NCBI GenBank assembly: GCA_938084175.1
Contig: CALKDR010000005.1
Location: 1-42,657 of the forward strand
Length of the DNA stretch: 42,657 nucleotides
Direction: 5' to 3'
Source: an uncultured Campylobacterales bacterium
GTDB taxonomy: Bacteria > Campylobacterota > Campylobacteria > Campylobacterales > Arcobacteraceae
This document shows, in pieces, positions 35,020 to 42,639 of the stretch. Numbering within the stretch: the first letter of the stretch is position 1; each line of letters opens with the position of its first letter. Position numbers and translations under genes: made by a program. The notes beneath the pieces were generated by a model. That model did not search any database and was not told the origin of the DNA. It saw nothing but the letters and a program-made list of their open reading frames with translations.

Positions 35020-36192
35020 TTGAAATTTATTTTAATTTTAGCGTTATTTTTTGCATTAAATTTACATGCAGAAAATGGAAAACTTGATACTAAGTTTTTT
35101 GGAACACTTGGTGGTGTTTATAATGACAATAGTGATTATACATTTACAAAAGGTCCTCATTCAGGATATGGCTCTTCCAAAGATGTGAACGCTTATATTG
35201 ATTCTATATTAGGATTACAAGCTACATATGAATTTAATGATAACTTATCTTTTATAGGACAAGGAATAATAAAAAAAGATGATTTTGGAGATATAAATCC
35301 CTCTATTGATTGGGGATATTTAAAATATGACTCAAATGAAAACTTCATTTTTAAAATAGGTCGAATCAAACTACCTTATTACAAAAATTCAAATAACAAT
35401 AATATTGGTTATTCTAAACTTATGATTAGAGAACCTATTGAAGTTTATGGTTTAATGCCATTGCATACATATAATGGTGTAGAATTCATTTATTCTAATA
35501 TTATCGACAAATATTTCTATACACTTCAAGGAAGTTATGGGCAAGAAAAGTTTGATATTCCAATACAAACTCTAAATGAAAAATTTAAAAATGAAATAAA
35601 AGACTTAAAAGCAATAAATTTTACTTTTGGAAATGATGTTATTGAAGCAAGAGCTTCATACTTACATGGAAAGATATCAACAGAAAACCAATTTATAGAT
35701 GATAATATTTTTAGTTCTCTAAGTCAAAACTTACGAAACAAATATGAAATGAAAGATAAAAATGCGGAATATTTTGGATTAGGTTTATTTATAGATTATA
35801 ATAATTTTATTTTTTCTAGTGAATATGGAAAAAGAAAAGTTGATTCATTTTACTTAGGTACTTCTGGATATTACACAACATTTGGATATAGGTTTGGGTC
35901 AATAATTCCATATTTTACATATGCAAAAGTTAAAATGGATAAGAACACTTCATTAAACACTGTAACCGCAGACAACTTTATGCTAAATGAATTACTAAAA
36001 ATCCAAAATGTTTCGCAGGATACAAAAACAGTAGGTTTTAAATATCATATAAACCAAAATATGGATTTAAAATTTGAATACCAGAGAATTAGACCTAAAG
36101 GTGTTAACGGAGGGTTTAATCTAAATCCTACAGGTGACTATGAGAATTCAAATTCTAATATCTATTCTTTTGTAATAGATTTTGTGTTTTAG
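35020..36192 (+). CDS. Outer-membrane beta-barrel porin
   Basis: A 390-residue porin-like protein: signal peptide MKFILILALFFALNLHA (1-17), then alternating amphipathic strands (for example ATYEFNDNLSFIGQGIIKK, NFIFKIGRIKLPYYKN, MDLKFEYQRIRPKG) and a C-terminal SFVIDFVF ending in Phe, the BAM recognition signature. The start is TTG, with AGAGGA (35007-35012) seven bases before it and no alternative ATG in the signal peptide. It follows the second dynamin-like gene without a gap and precedes a periplasmic binding-like protein by 9 nt. Substrate is unknown; the linked binding-like and kinase genes suggest an anion or organic acid. Confidence 0.78.
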   Translation: MKFILILALFFALNLHAENGKLDTKFFGTLGGVYNDNSDYTFTKGPHSGYGSSKDVNAYIDSILGLQATYEFNDNLSFIGQGIIKKDDFGDINPSIDWGYLKYDSNENFIFKIGRIKLPYYKNSNNNNIGYSKLMIREPIEVYGLMPLHTYNGVEFIYSNIIDKYFYTLQGSYGQEKFDIPIQTLNEKFKNEIKDLKAINFTFGNDVIEARASYLHGKISTENQFIDDNIFSSLSQNLRNKYEMKDKNAEYFGLGLFIDYNNFIFSSEYGKRKVDSFYLGTSGYYTTFGYRFGSIIPYFTYAKVKMDKNTSLNTVTADNFMLNELLKIQNVSQDTKTVGFKYHINQNMDLKFEYQRIRPKGVNGGFNLNPTGDYENSNSNIYSFVIDFVF

Positions 36193-36201
36193 GAGTGTAT
36201 G

Positions 36202-36600
36202 ATGAAATTAATTAATCTATTAATACTATTTATATTCACTACTTTTGCACAAGCACAAGTTGTTCTAGTTACAAATAAAAAATCTGAAATAAATTACTTA
36301 TCAAAAGATGCAGTTAAATATCTATATCTAGCAAAAGTTAATGTAATAAATGATATTAAAATAAATCCTTTATTATCAGATGACGAAAATTTACATAAAA
36401 GATTTGTAAATGAAGTAATTGAAAAAGATATACATCAGTATTCAAGCTATTGGGCTAGACTTGTATTTACAGGAAGAAAAGCAATTCCTAGAAGATTGAA
36501 TAAAGAAGAAATCCATGGTGCATTAAAAAATTTAAATACAATTATATATATTAAGAAAAAGAATATGAAAAATAATTGGAAGATAATCTATGAAGAATAA
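36202..36600 (+). CDS. Very small periplasmic binding-like protein (PstS/PBP-like)
   Basis: A 132-residue secreted protein: signal peptide MKLINLLILFIFTTFAQA (1-18), then about 115 residues. The segment HQYSSYWARLVFTGRKAIPRRLN resembles the PBP-like family found with phosphate-binding proteins, where the same SYWARLVFTG motif recurs. It is about one third of a full periplasmic binding protein, so it has at most one lobe. I chose the ATG at 36202 because AGGAG (36191-36195) is 6 nt away; the ATG at 36199 would be only 3 nt away. It overlaps the histidine kinase gene by 11 nt. It might bind a ligand or act as a periplasmic adaptor for the kinase. Confidence 0.65.
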   Translation: MKLINLLILFIFTTFAQAQVVLVTNKKSEINYLSKDAVKYLYLAKVNVINDIKINPLLSDDENLHKRFVNEVIEKDIHQYSSYWARLVFTGRKAIPRRLNKEEIHGALKNLNTIIYIKKKNMKNNWKIIYEE

Positions 36601-38071
36601 AGCTATTGGTCTTTTAAATTTTTTTATAAAATATTATAATTCTTTATCAATATTAAGAAAATTTCTTATTCCATCAATACTTGGATTTATAGTTTTTTCA
36701 TTATTTTTTGTTTATATATTATCAAGTACAAGTTATATGAAAAAAAATATTGAAAAAATAAATACACAATCTATTCCTTTGTATGAAATTATATTTGATA
36801 ATGAATTTTTATTACAAAAAATCTCCTTTGAATTGCAAAGTGCAGTGAATGTAAGTGAATTAGATATAATCAAAGATTCTGAAATTTATGCAAAAAAGTT
36901 TAGAGAAAATTTAAAAGCAATAGAAAAAAGTGATTTGAAAAGTGAATTATTAAATCTAGAAGAAGCTTTTAATAATTATTATATAGAAGCCTCTAACTTA
37001 TCTAAAGATATGATAATAAGTAAAAACAATTATGAAAACATTCATATAAAAACATCAATAGTAGTTGAAAAATATAATAAACTACTAGAAATATTAAGAG
37101 ATTTACGTAAAAAAGCAAAAGAAGCTATTAAAAACAATGTTACAACTGTTTATACAGCTTCTAGTGAAATATTACTAGATAGCAATTATGCATTTATTTT
37201 ATGGATTTTTTTATCTTCATTAGTACTATTTTATATTTATAAAGATATAAGCTCAAGAATAAATCAAATAGTAAAAGAATCTGAAAGCATTGCTTCAGGA
37301 AAAGCTAATTTTCATAAAAGGCTTTCAAGTATTTCATCAGATGAATTAGGACTTGTTATTAATTCTATCAATATTTTCATTTCAAAACTAGAAAAAAATC
37401 ATCATGAATTAGAAGATGTAAGAGATGATATACAAAGGTTTATTGCAGATACAGTTCATCAAATAAGAACACCACTTTCTAGCATTTTAATGAATGCAGA
37501 AATGATTAGAGAGCAAACAGATGATTCATTAAATATGTTTGTAGATTCAATTGATGCATCTGTTAGTATGTTGTCAAACTCTTATGAAGACTTAGCATAT
37601 ATAACTTCATATGACTCTATAGAATATAAGCCAACTTTTATATGCCTTAGTGACTTATTACAATCAAGAATAGATTTTTTTGGAACTATTTGTAGAATGA
37701 ATTTAAAAGAAATAAACTCAAATATTGTTGAAGATGTTGATATATATATTAATACTCTTGAGTGTGAAAGAATAATAGATAATAATATTTCAAATGCAAT
37801 AAAATATGCAAATATAGAAAAACCAATAAGTATTAATCTATCTTATTTAGAAGATACAAATAAAATCATTTTAGAGTTTAGAAGTTATGCAAAAGAGATA
37901 CAGAATAAAAATAAAATATTTGAAAAAAATTATAGAGAAGAAGATTCAAAAAAAGGTTTAGGTTTAGGACTAAATATTGTAAAGAATATTTGCGATAAAT
38001 ACGATATTATTTATGTCGTAAGTTATAAAGATAATCAAAATATTTTTACCTATACTTTTGAAGAAATTTAA
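36590..38071 (+). CDS. Membrane sensor histidine kinase
   Basis: A 493-residue kinase: helix 1 at about 20-43, a periplasmic helical sensor of about 150 residues, helix 2 at about 196-214, HAMP, a dimerisation domain with the phospho-acceptor His290 in ADTVHQIRTPLSS, an N-box NNISNAIKYAN (about 397-407) and a G-box GLGLGLNIVKN (about 455-465). The HQIRTP form, with Gln after His, resembles TctE/QseC-type kinases (HQLRTP). GGAAG is spaced 7 nt before the ATG, inside the previous gene. No response regulator lies next to it. TctE kinases sense tricarboxylates and sit with porin and binding-protein genes, which fits this arrangement, but the ligand is unknown. Confidence 0.88.
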   Translation: MKNKAIGLLNFFIKYYNSLSILRKFLIPSILGFIVFSLFFVYILSSTSYMKKNIEKINTQSIPLYEIIFDNEFLLQKISFELQSAVNVSELDIIKDSEIYAKKFRENLKAIEKSDLKSELLNLEEAFNNYYIEASNLSKDMIISKNNYENIHIKTSIVVEKYNKLLEILRDLRKKAKEAIKNNVTTVYTASSEILLDSNYAFILWIFLSSLVLFYIYKDISSRINQIVKESESIASGKANFHKRLSSISSDELGLVINSINIFISKLEKNHHELEDVRDDIQRFIADTVHQIRTPLSSILMNAEMIREQTDDSLNMFVDSIDASVSMLSNSYEDLAYITSYDSIEYKPTFICLSDLLQSRIDFFGTICRMNLKEINSNIVEDVDIYINTLECERIIDNNISNAIKYANIEKPISINLSYLEDTNKIILEFRSYAKEIQNKNKIFEKNYREEDSKKGLGLGLNIVKNICDKYDIIYVVSYKDNQNIFTYTFEEI

Positions 38072-38087
38072 AGAAAGCAAAATAATC

Positions 38088-38579
38088 ATGAAATACATAG
38101 AGCACTATCCACAAAATATACAAGATCAAATTCAAAAACTTGTTGATAATAATAAGTTAACATCCTATTTAAAAAATAAATATCCAAAAGAGAACAATTA
38201 TAAAACTGATAAAGCATTGTACTCGTATGTTATGGGTTTTAAAAATGACTATTTTAAAAAGTATCAACTTTCAAAAGTAATTTACGATGGAAAAATAAAT
38301 GTTATAAATAATGCCTTAGGACTTCATACAATAATATCAAGAGTTCAAGGAAATAAATTAAAATCAAAAAATGAAATACGTGTTGCATCAATATTTAAAA
38401 ATGCTCCAGAAAAATTTCTTGAGATGATTGTTGTTCATGAATTATCTCATTTAAAAGAGAAAGAACATAATAAAGCTTTTTATAGTTTGTGTACTTTTAT
38501 ACAAGATGATTATCATCAAATAGAGTTTGATTTAAGAGTTTATTTATTACATTTAGATTTATATGGAAAGCTTTACTAA
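38088..38579 (+). CDS. YgjP/DUF45-type zinc metallopeptidase-like protein
   Basis: A 163-residue cytosolic protein with a zinc motif HELSHLKEKEH: His117, Glu118, His121 and His127. The order and the segment VVHELSHLKEKEHNKAFYSL match YgjP-like/WLM metallopeptidases (DUF45). The open frame extends upstream to a TTG at 38058, but I chose the ATG at 38088, which avoids overlapping the kinase; an AAAGAAAG stretch before it gives only weak support. It lies 16 nt after the kinase and ends at a convergent hairpin. Its substrate is unknown, and catalytic activity in this family is not well established. Confidence 0.8.
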   Translation: MKYIEHYPQNIQDQIQKLVDNNKLTSYLKNKYPKENNYKTDKALYSYVMGFKNDYFKKYQLSKVIYDGKINVINNALGLHTIISRVQGNKLKSKNEIRVASIFKNAPEKFLEMIVVHELSHLKEKEHNKAFYSLCTFIQDDYHQIEFDLRVYLLHLDLYGKLY

Positions 38580-38590
38580 GCTTCCATATA
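38560..38590. terminator. Bidirectional hairpin between convergent genes
   Basis: A 13-bp stem with one bulged A (38560-38573 with 38578-38590) and a 4-nt loop. The metallopeptidase stop codon lies in the loop/right arm. A T-rich stretch follows to the right; the opposing reductase gene ends 6 nt beyond the stem. Confidence 0.7.
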
Positions 38591-38596
38591 ATATTT

Positions 38597-40171
38597 TTAC
38601 TTTTCTAATTCAACTGTATTTAAATAATTTCTAAAAGAATCTTGACCTAAATTATCTGTCTTATAAGAAGATATTAAATCACTTACAAAACCTACTAGTT
38701 TTGAAGCTTCAACTTTTACACCACTTTTATGTGCAATTCTACTGCCACTTGCTCCATGAAGTTGTCCACCTAATAATACGTCATAACCTTCAACTCTATT
38801 ACCTTCTTCATCTCTTACTTTAGTTCCAACAAAACCAATATCAGAAATTTGAGGGTGCGAACATCCATTTCCACATCCAGAAATTGCAATCATAACACTT
38901 TCTTTAAAGTCAGGATTCTTTTCTTCTAATTCAAGTACAACTTTTTTTGCATACTCTTTTGTTTCTGTAATTCCAAATTTACAGAACTCTTTTCCTGTAC
39001 ATGATTGTAGTCTTGCTCTAAATGTTGATGGTTCATAAGGATAACCTAAATCGTTAATCTCATTTGCTAGACTTAATGCATCTTCATTTTTAATTCCATA
39101 AATAATAAAGTTTTGAGTAGAAGTTAAAGCCATACCACCTGCATTATATTTTTTACAAATATCACTTATTAATTTGAAATCATTTCCATTAACTCTGCCT
39201 GAATTAGTAGCAAACTCTACAAATGATTCACCCTCTTGTTTTGACTTATGAATACCAAAATGGTTTCTATTTTCTAAAGGAGTAATTGTAGGTTCTGTTA
39301 ATCCATCTTGTAATTCATATCCAATTACTTTTTCAATTTCATCAACAAACTTTTCTAAACCCCACTCATTTACAAGGTGTCTAACTCTTGCTTTATTCCT
39401 ATTTGTTCTATTTCCATAATCTCTAAAAATTTCCGCACAAGCAACTGCTACATCTTTAACTTGCTCAGGCTTAACATACTTATTAGCTCTTAAAGCAATT
39501 TGCTTAGATTTAGAAAGTCCACCTGCAAGTGTTAAATCAAAGAATACATCGCTATTTTCATCTTTAAATGCTGTAAAAGCAACATCTTGAATTTCATGTG
39601 CAGCTGCATGTCGTGAACATCCTGAGATTCCAATTTTATATTTTCTAGGAAAATTACAGAATCTATCTTCATTTTCATCAAAATAAGTATCAACTTCACG
39701 TGCAAGAGCACCAGCATCAATAATTTCATCAGCATCAATTCCACCAACAGGTGAAGTCATAATTGGTCTTGGACCATCTCCTGATGCCATTCTTGAAGTT
39801 AAACCAACAGAATCTAAAAGTTTGAAAATTGCAGGAATATCTTTTATTTGAATATAATGAAATTGAATATTTTGTCTATCTGTAATATCTACTAAACCTT
39901 GAGCATACTCAAGTCCAATTTTTGACATTACATCTAACTGAGCTAAATTCATCTTAGTATCAGTTAGTTTGATTCTTTTCATAAAATATTTTTTATCTTC
40001 AGTTTCATCTGTGTTAATATGTGGATACATACCATACCATTTTAATAAACCTATATATTCATCACTTAAAGGTATTCCTTCTTGTGCTTCTTTATATACA
40101 TCATCAATAACTCTTAATGGGTTTCTTGATGCTTTTAGTATTTCAACTGTTGATAATTCTTTTTCTGCCAT
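38597..40171 (-). CDS. Siroheme [4Fe-4S] sulfite/nitrite reductase
   Basis: A 524-residue reductase of the ferredoxin-type nitrite/sulfite family, reducing sulfite to sulfide or nitrite to ammonia by six electrons. The [4Fe-4S]-siroheme ligands are Cys391 and Cys397 (SCTGKEFC) with Cys433 and Cys437 (GCGNGC); half-domain repeats show NIQFHYIQIKD and TSTQNFIIYGIKN. I chose the start at 40171 (MAEKELSTVE): an AGGAG lies 5 nt upstream, whereas the first ATG at 40192 has none. No linked flavoprotein or siroheme genes are visible, so the electron donor is likely ferredoxin. Sulfite is favoured for assimilatory sulfur metabolism; nitrite remains possible. Confidence 0.85.
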   Translation of the reverse strand: MAEKELSTVEILKASRNPLRVIDDVYKEAQEGIPLSDEYIGLLKWYGMYPHINTDETEDKKYFMKRIKLTDTKMNLAQLDVMSKIGLEYAQGLVDITDRQNIQFHYIQIKDIPAIFKLLDSVGLTSRMASGDGPRPIMTSPVGGIDADEIIDAGALAREVDTYFDENEDRFCNFPRKYKIGISGCSRHAAAHEIQDVAFTAFKDENSDVFFDLTLAGGLSKSKQIALRANKYVKPEQVKDVAVACAEIFRDYGNRTNRNKARVRHLVNEWGLEKFVDEIEKVIGYELQDGLTEPTITPLENRNHFGIHKSKQEGESFVEFATNSGRVNGNDFKLISDICKKYNAGGMALTSTQNFIIYGIKNEDALSLANEINDLGYPYEPSTFRARLQSCTGKEFCKFGITETKEYAKKVVLELEEKNPDFKESVMIAISGCGNGCSHPQISDIGFVGTKVRDEEGNRVEGYDVLLGGQLHGASGSRIAHKSGVKVEASKLVGFVSDLISSYKTDNLGQDSFRNYLNTVELEK

Positions 40172-40229
40172 GCTAACTCCTAAATAGTTCATATTTTGTT
40201 TTTATGTATTATTTACTTTAATTTTTGTG

Positions 40230-40235
40230 ATTATA
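40230..40235 (-). promoter_or_regulatory. Candidate -10 box of the siroheme reductase gene
   Basis: A perfect TATAAT on the minus strand, 58 nt upstream of the chosen start. It sits in the 223-nt divergent intergenic region, where I see no other conserved element or repeat. Confidence 0.5.
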
Positions 40236-40393
40236 ACATATATAATTAAAAATATCTTTAATTTAATACATTACTATTTTAATCAACTTAATAAAAGTCT
40301 CTTAAAAATGGGTTTTAAAAATTAAAATAATTACAAGTAAATTACTATAGTATTTCTGTTTATTTATTTTGTTTTATATTTTTGGATTTAAGA

Positions 40394-40399
40394 TATAAT
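40394..40399 (+). promoter_or_regulatory. Candidate -10 box of the 2OG oxygenase gene
   Basis: A perfect TATAAT 16 nt before the ATG at 40416, with an AAGGA ribosome site (40406-40410) between them. The implied leader is about 10 nt, so transcription would start at the ribosome site, almost leaderless. Upstream is T-rich with no TTGACA. Confidence 0.5.
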
Positions 40400-40415
40400 A
40401 CGATTAAGGATAAAA

Positions 40416-41120
40416 ATGACACAAATTAGCAATAACATTTACTGTTCAGATTTTCTAATATCACTTAATATAGAAACAAAATTTTTACCTAATCCATATT
40501 ATGACTATCCATATTTAATTATTGAAAATTTTATAAGTGATAAAGCATGTCAAGAAATCAATTCTTTAATCAAGAAAGATAGAAATTACCAAAAAGCAAA
40601 AGTAAAAATCAAAAAAAATGTAATACTTAGTAAGACTAATGAATCAATTAGAAAAACAAATATCTATAAATTAAACAAAAAATATTTAACAATATATAAA
40701 AATAGTTTTAGAAAGAATCAATCTTTAATTGAAGACTTTTTTAAAATGCCTATTACAAAATCTACTAAAGTTCAAACTTTAGAGTATTTAAAAGACTTTT
40801 TCTACAAAATGCATAGTGATGATTCAAGCATGGTATATAAAGATGATGAACTTGTTGGTTTTTTAACAGTAAGTAGTGAAAGAAAGTTATCAAGTGTTTT
40901 ATTTACAACTTCATATGATGAAAAAGTAGGAGATAATAGTTTTACAGGTGGGGAACTATTGTTTAATTATTTATATGATGAAAATGAAGAACAAATAAAA
41001 ATAAAAGCAAAAGTAGGAATGATGATTATATTTCCAAGTAATCCATTTTTTACACATGAAGTTTTAAAAGTAAAAGAAGGTAGAAGAATATCTTTAGTTC
41101 AATGGCATAATACTTTATAA
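40416..41120 (+). CDS. 2OG-Fe(II) oxygenase (prolyl 4-hydroxylase type)
   Basis: A 234-residue cytosolic oxygenase. Iron ligands are visible as His133 and Asp135 (KMHSDDSS) and a distal His214 (FFTHEVLKVKEGRR), followed by the Arg that would bind 2-oxoglutarate (about 224). The FTGGELLF segment between them is typical of PKHD/P4H-like enzymes. A perfect TATAAT (40394-40399) and AAGGA (40406-40410) precede the ATG. Substrate is unknown: a protein side chain, a small metabolite or a ribosomal protein are possible. It converges on the DsrE-like gene across a hairpin and does not resemble the other oxygenase at 41905. Confidence 0.8.
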   Translation: MTQISNNIYCSDFLISLNIETKFLPNPYYDYPYLIIENFISDKACQEINSLIKKDRNYQKAKVKIKKNVILSKTNESIRKTNIYKLNKKYLTIYKNSFRKNQSLIEDFFKMPITKSTKVQTLEYLKDFFYKMHSDDSSMVYKDDELVGFLTVSSERKLSSVLFTTSYDEKVGDNSFTGGELLFNYLYDENEEQIKIKAKVGMMIIFPSNPFFTHEVLKVKEGRRISLVQWHNTL

Positions 41121-41150
41121 ACAAAGAAATATAATTTATATTTCTTTGTT
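41120..41150. terminator. Bidirectional hairpin between convergent genes
   Basis: A perfect 14-bp stem (41120-41133 with 41137-41150) around a 3-nt loop. The left arm begins with the last base of the oxygenase stop codon and the right arm ends 16 nt before the DsrE-like gene. It could terminate both transcripts. Confidence 0.75.
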
Positions 41151-41166
41151 ATATTTTAAGTAAATA

Positions 41167-41592
41167 TTAATAGCTTAAATTTTGATATTCAGTGTTTAAT
41201 AAACCTTTTGCTACATCCATTGGTTTAGCAACTGTAATACCATCTAATAAAACAGAAGCATCCTTACCTGCATTTGGTAAATATAGAGGACAAACTTGTA
41301 CTTTTGCACCTTTTTTCATAATTGCTTGTAACATCATCTTTGGACTTTTATCCATTGGTTTTAAAACTGTACTTTTCATACCCTTAACAGCTAAATCTCC
41401 TGCACTAGAACATAAAGTCATATTAACTTCTTTCTTTTGTTTTAATGTCATCATTGATAAAACCATTGCCATTTGTTGTGTTTGAGCATCAGATGATGTA
41501 ACTACAACATTAAGACCTTTTGCCAAGTTTGCACTTAGTAAATTTGGAATAAATAGCATAGTAGCTAAAGTGATTGCGAATATTTTTTTCAT
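41167..41592 (-). CDS. Secreted DsrE/DsrF-like protein
   Basis: A 141-residue protein with a signal peptide (1-21, MKKIFAITLATMLFIPNLLSA), then a DsrE-type fold: NVVVTSSDAQTQQMAMVLSMM at 28-48, Cys61 in LCSSAGDLAV and Cys101 in KVQVCPLYLPNAG, the position where DsrE-family proteins carry a reactive Cys. Cytosolic DsrE proteins carry sulfane sulfur; this one would act in the periplasm. AAGGA precedes the ATG, and a TATAAT (41644-41639 on the minus strand) and a 7-bp hairpin (41615-41631) lie upstream. A sulfur-relay role is inferred from the family only. Confidence 0.78.
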   Translation of the reverse strand: MKKIFAITLATMLFIPNLLSANLAKGLNVVVTSSDAQTQQMAMVLSMMTLKQKKEVNMTLCSSAGDLAVKGMKSTVLKPMDKSPKMMLQAIMKKGAKVQVCPLYLPNAGKDASVLLDGITVAKPMDVAKGLLNTEYQNLSY

Positions 41593-41638
41593 ATAATTTT
41601 CCTTATAAAAATATTTTAGTTAACAACTAAATTAGGAA

Positions 41639-41644
41639 ATTATA
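41639..41644 (-). promoter_or_regulatory. Candidate -10 box of the DsrE-like gene
   Basis: A perfect TATAAT on the minus strand, 46 nt upstream of the DsrE-like start. Downstream of it a small inverted repeat, TTTAGTT-aac-AACTAAA (41615-41631), would form a hairpin in the mRNA leader. Confidence 0.45.
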
Positions 41645-41868
41645 TTATCTATATTCTTATGTTATAATTAATTATAATAATAGTTTTATAAGATATACTT
41701 ATTATATTGCAAATTAAAGAAAGAAGTTTCAAGCTCCTTCTTTCCTTTGAGTAAAATATTTTACCTTGAAATAAAATTTCTTGATTATAAAGCTCCAGAA
41801 CTTAAATAATAATTAATATTATAAATAAAATTTATTATTGAATAATCAAAGAAAAATAGAATTTCCAC
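41645..41868. other. Intergenic region with hairpin and palindrome, no gene
   Basis: The 312-nt gap between the DsrE-like gene and the last gene has no convincing coding sequence. It holds an 8-bp inverted repeat GAAAGAAG/CTTCTTTC (41719-41726 with 41737-41744, 10-nt loop), then the 14-nt perfect palindrome GTAAAATATTTTAC (41751-41764). The heptamer AAGCTCC occurs at 41731 and again at 41790. A small RNA or a regulatory site is possible; nothing further can be supported. Confidence 0.4.
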
Positions 41869-41874
41869 TATAAT
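41869..41874 (+). promoter_or_regulatory. Candidate -10 box of the PhyH-like gene
   Basis: A perfect TATAAT 30 nt before the ATG at 41905, with a weak AAGAGA ribosome site between. No TTGACA is visible. Confidence 0.5.
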
Positions 41875-41904
41875 ATAACAAACCAATAACATTAAGAGAA
41901 AAAA

Positions 41905-42639
41905 ATGAAACTATCAAATGAACAATTAGAACAATTCAATTCAAGCGGTTATCTAATATTAAGAAACTTTTTAAATGAAGAAATATGTGATGAAATTCTA
42001 GAAAAAGCAAAAGAACACTTAAAAAGAAAAGAAGCTCCAATTGAGAGTGAACAAGAGTATATGAATGTTAATGAAGAAAAAATTACTGTTAGAAGATTAA
42101 GACAGGTATACGATAGAGAAGAAATATTTAAAAATTGGATGGAAAATGAAAAAATAAGACCAATTTTAAAACAAATTTTAAATGATACTCCTGTTCTTAC
42201 ATTAGCTCATCATAATTCAATTATGACTAAGTTACCACATGAAAGCACAAGAACTTATTGGCATCAAGATAGAAGATATTGGCATTTTAAAAATGATGAC
42301 TTAGTTTCAGTATGGCTTAGTTTAGGAGATGAATATTTAGAAAACGGTCTTTTAGAATTTATTCCAAAATCTCATAAAATCAATTTCTCAAAAGATAGAT
42401 TTGATGAAAATTCAAATTTTCTAGATGAAAATAAAGAGAATCAAGAATTAATACTTACAAAAACTTCTCAGGATTTAAAAAAAGGTGATGTTGTATTATT
42501 TCATTGTAAAACTTTACACCACGCAAGTAAAAATAAAAGTGATCATGCAAAGATTTCTTTTGTTTATACCGCACGTGCAAAATCAAATATTCCAATTAAA
42601 AACACAAGAAGTGATTTTAAGGAATTAGTACTTGAGTAA
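41905..42639 (+). CDS. Phytanoyl-CoA dioxygenase (PhyH)-family oxygenase
   Basis: A 244-residue Fe(II)/2-oxoglutarate-type oxygenase of the PhyH fold. The iron triad appears as His120 and Asp122 (YWHQDRRYW) with distal His205 or His206 (CKTLHHASKN), and Arg224 as a candidate 2-oxoglutarate ligand. The N-terminal FNSSGYLILRNFLNEE (11-26) and ENGLLEFIPKSHK (146-158) are standard family segments. Bacterial members hydroxylate small molecules such as ectoine, halogenated metabolites or carnitine-like compounds; the substrate here is unknown. It ends 18 nt before the window edge, so operon partners to the right are not visible. Confidence 0.85.
   Translation: MKLSNEQLEQFNSSGYLILRNFLNEEICDEILEKAKEHLKRKEAPIESEQEYMNVNEEKITVRRLRQVYDREEIFKNWMENEKIRPILKQILNDTPVLTLAHHNSIMTKLPHESTRTYWHQDRRYWHFKNDDLVSVWLSLGDEYLENGLLEFIPKSHKINFSKDRFDENSNFLDENKENQELILTKTSQDLKKGDVVLFHCKTLHHASKNKSDHAKISFVYTARAKSNIPIKNTRSDFKELVLE

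Noticed and set aside
41729-41812. Minus-strand open stretch of about 27 codons in the longest intergenic gap
   Set aside because: It has no start codon, is bounded by stops at both ends and is rich in Phe and Lys as random AT-rich sequence would be.
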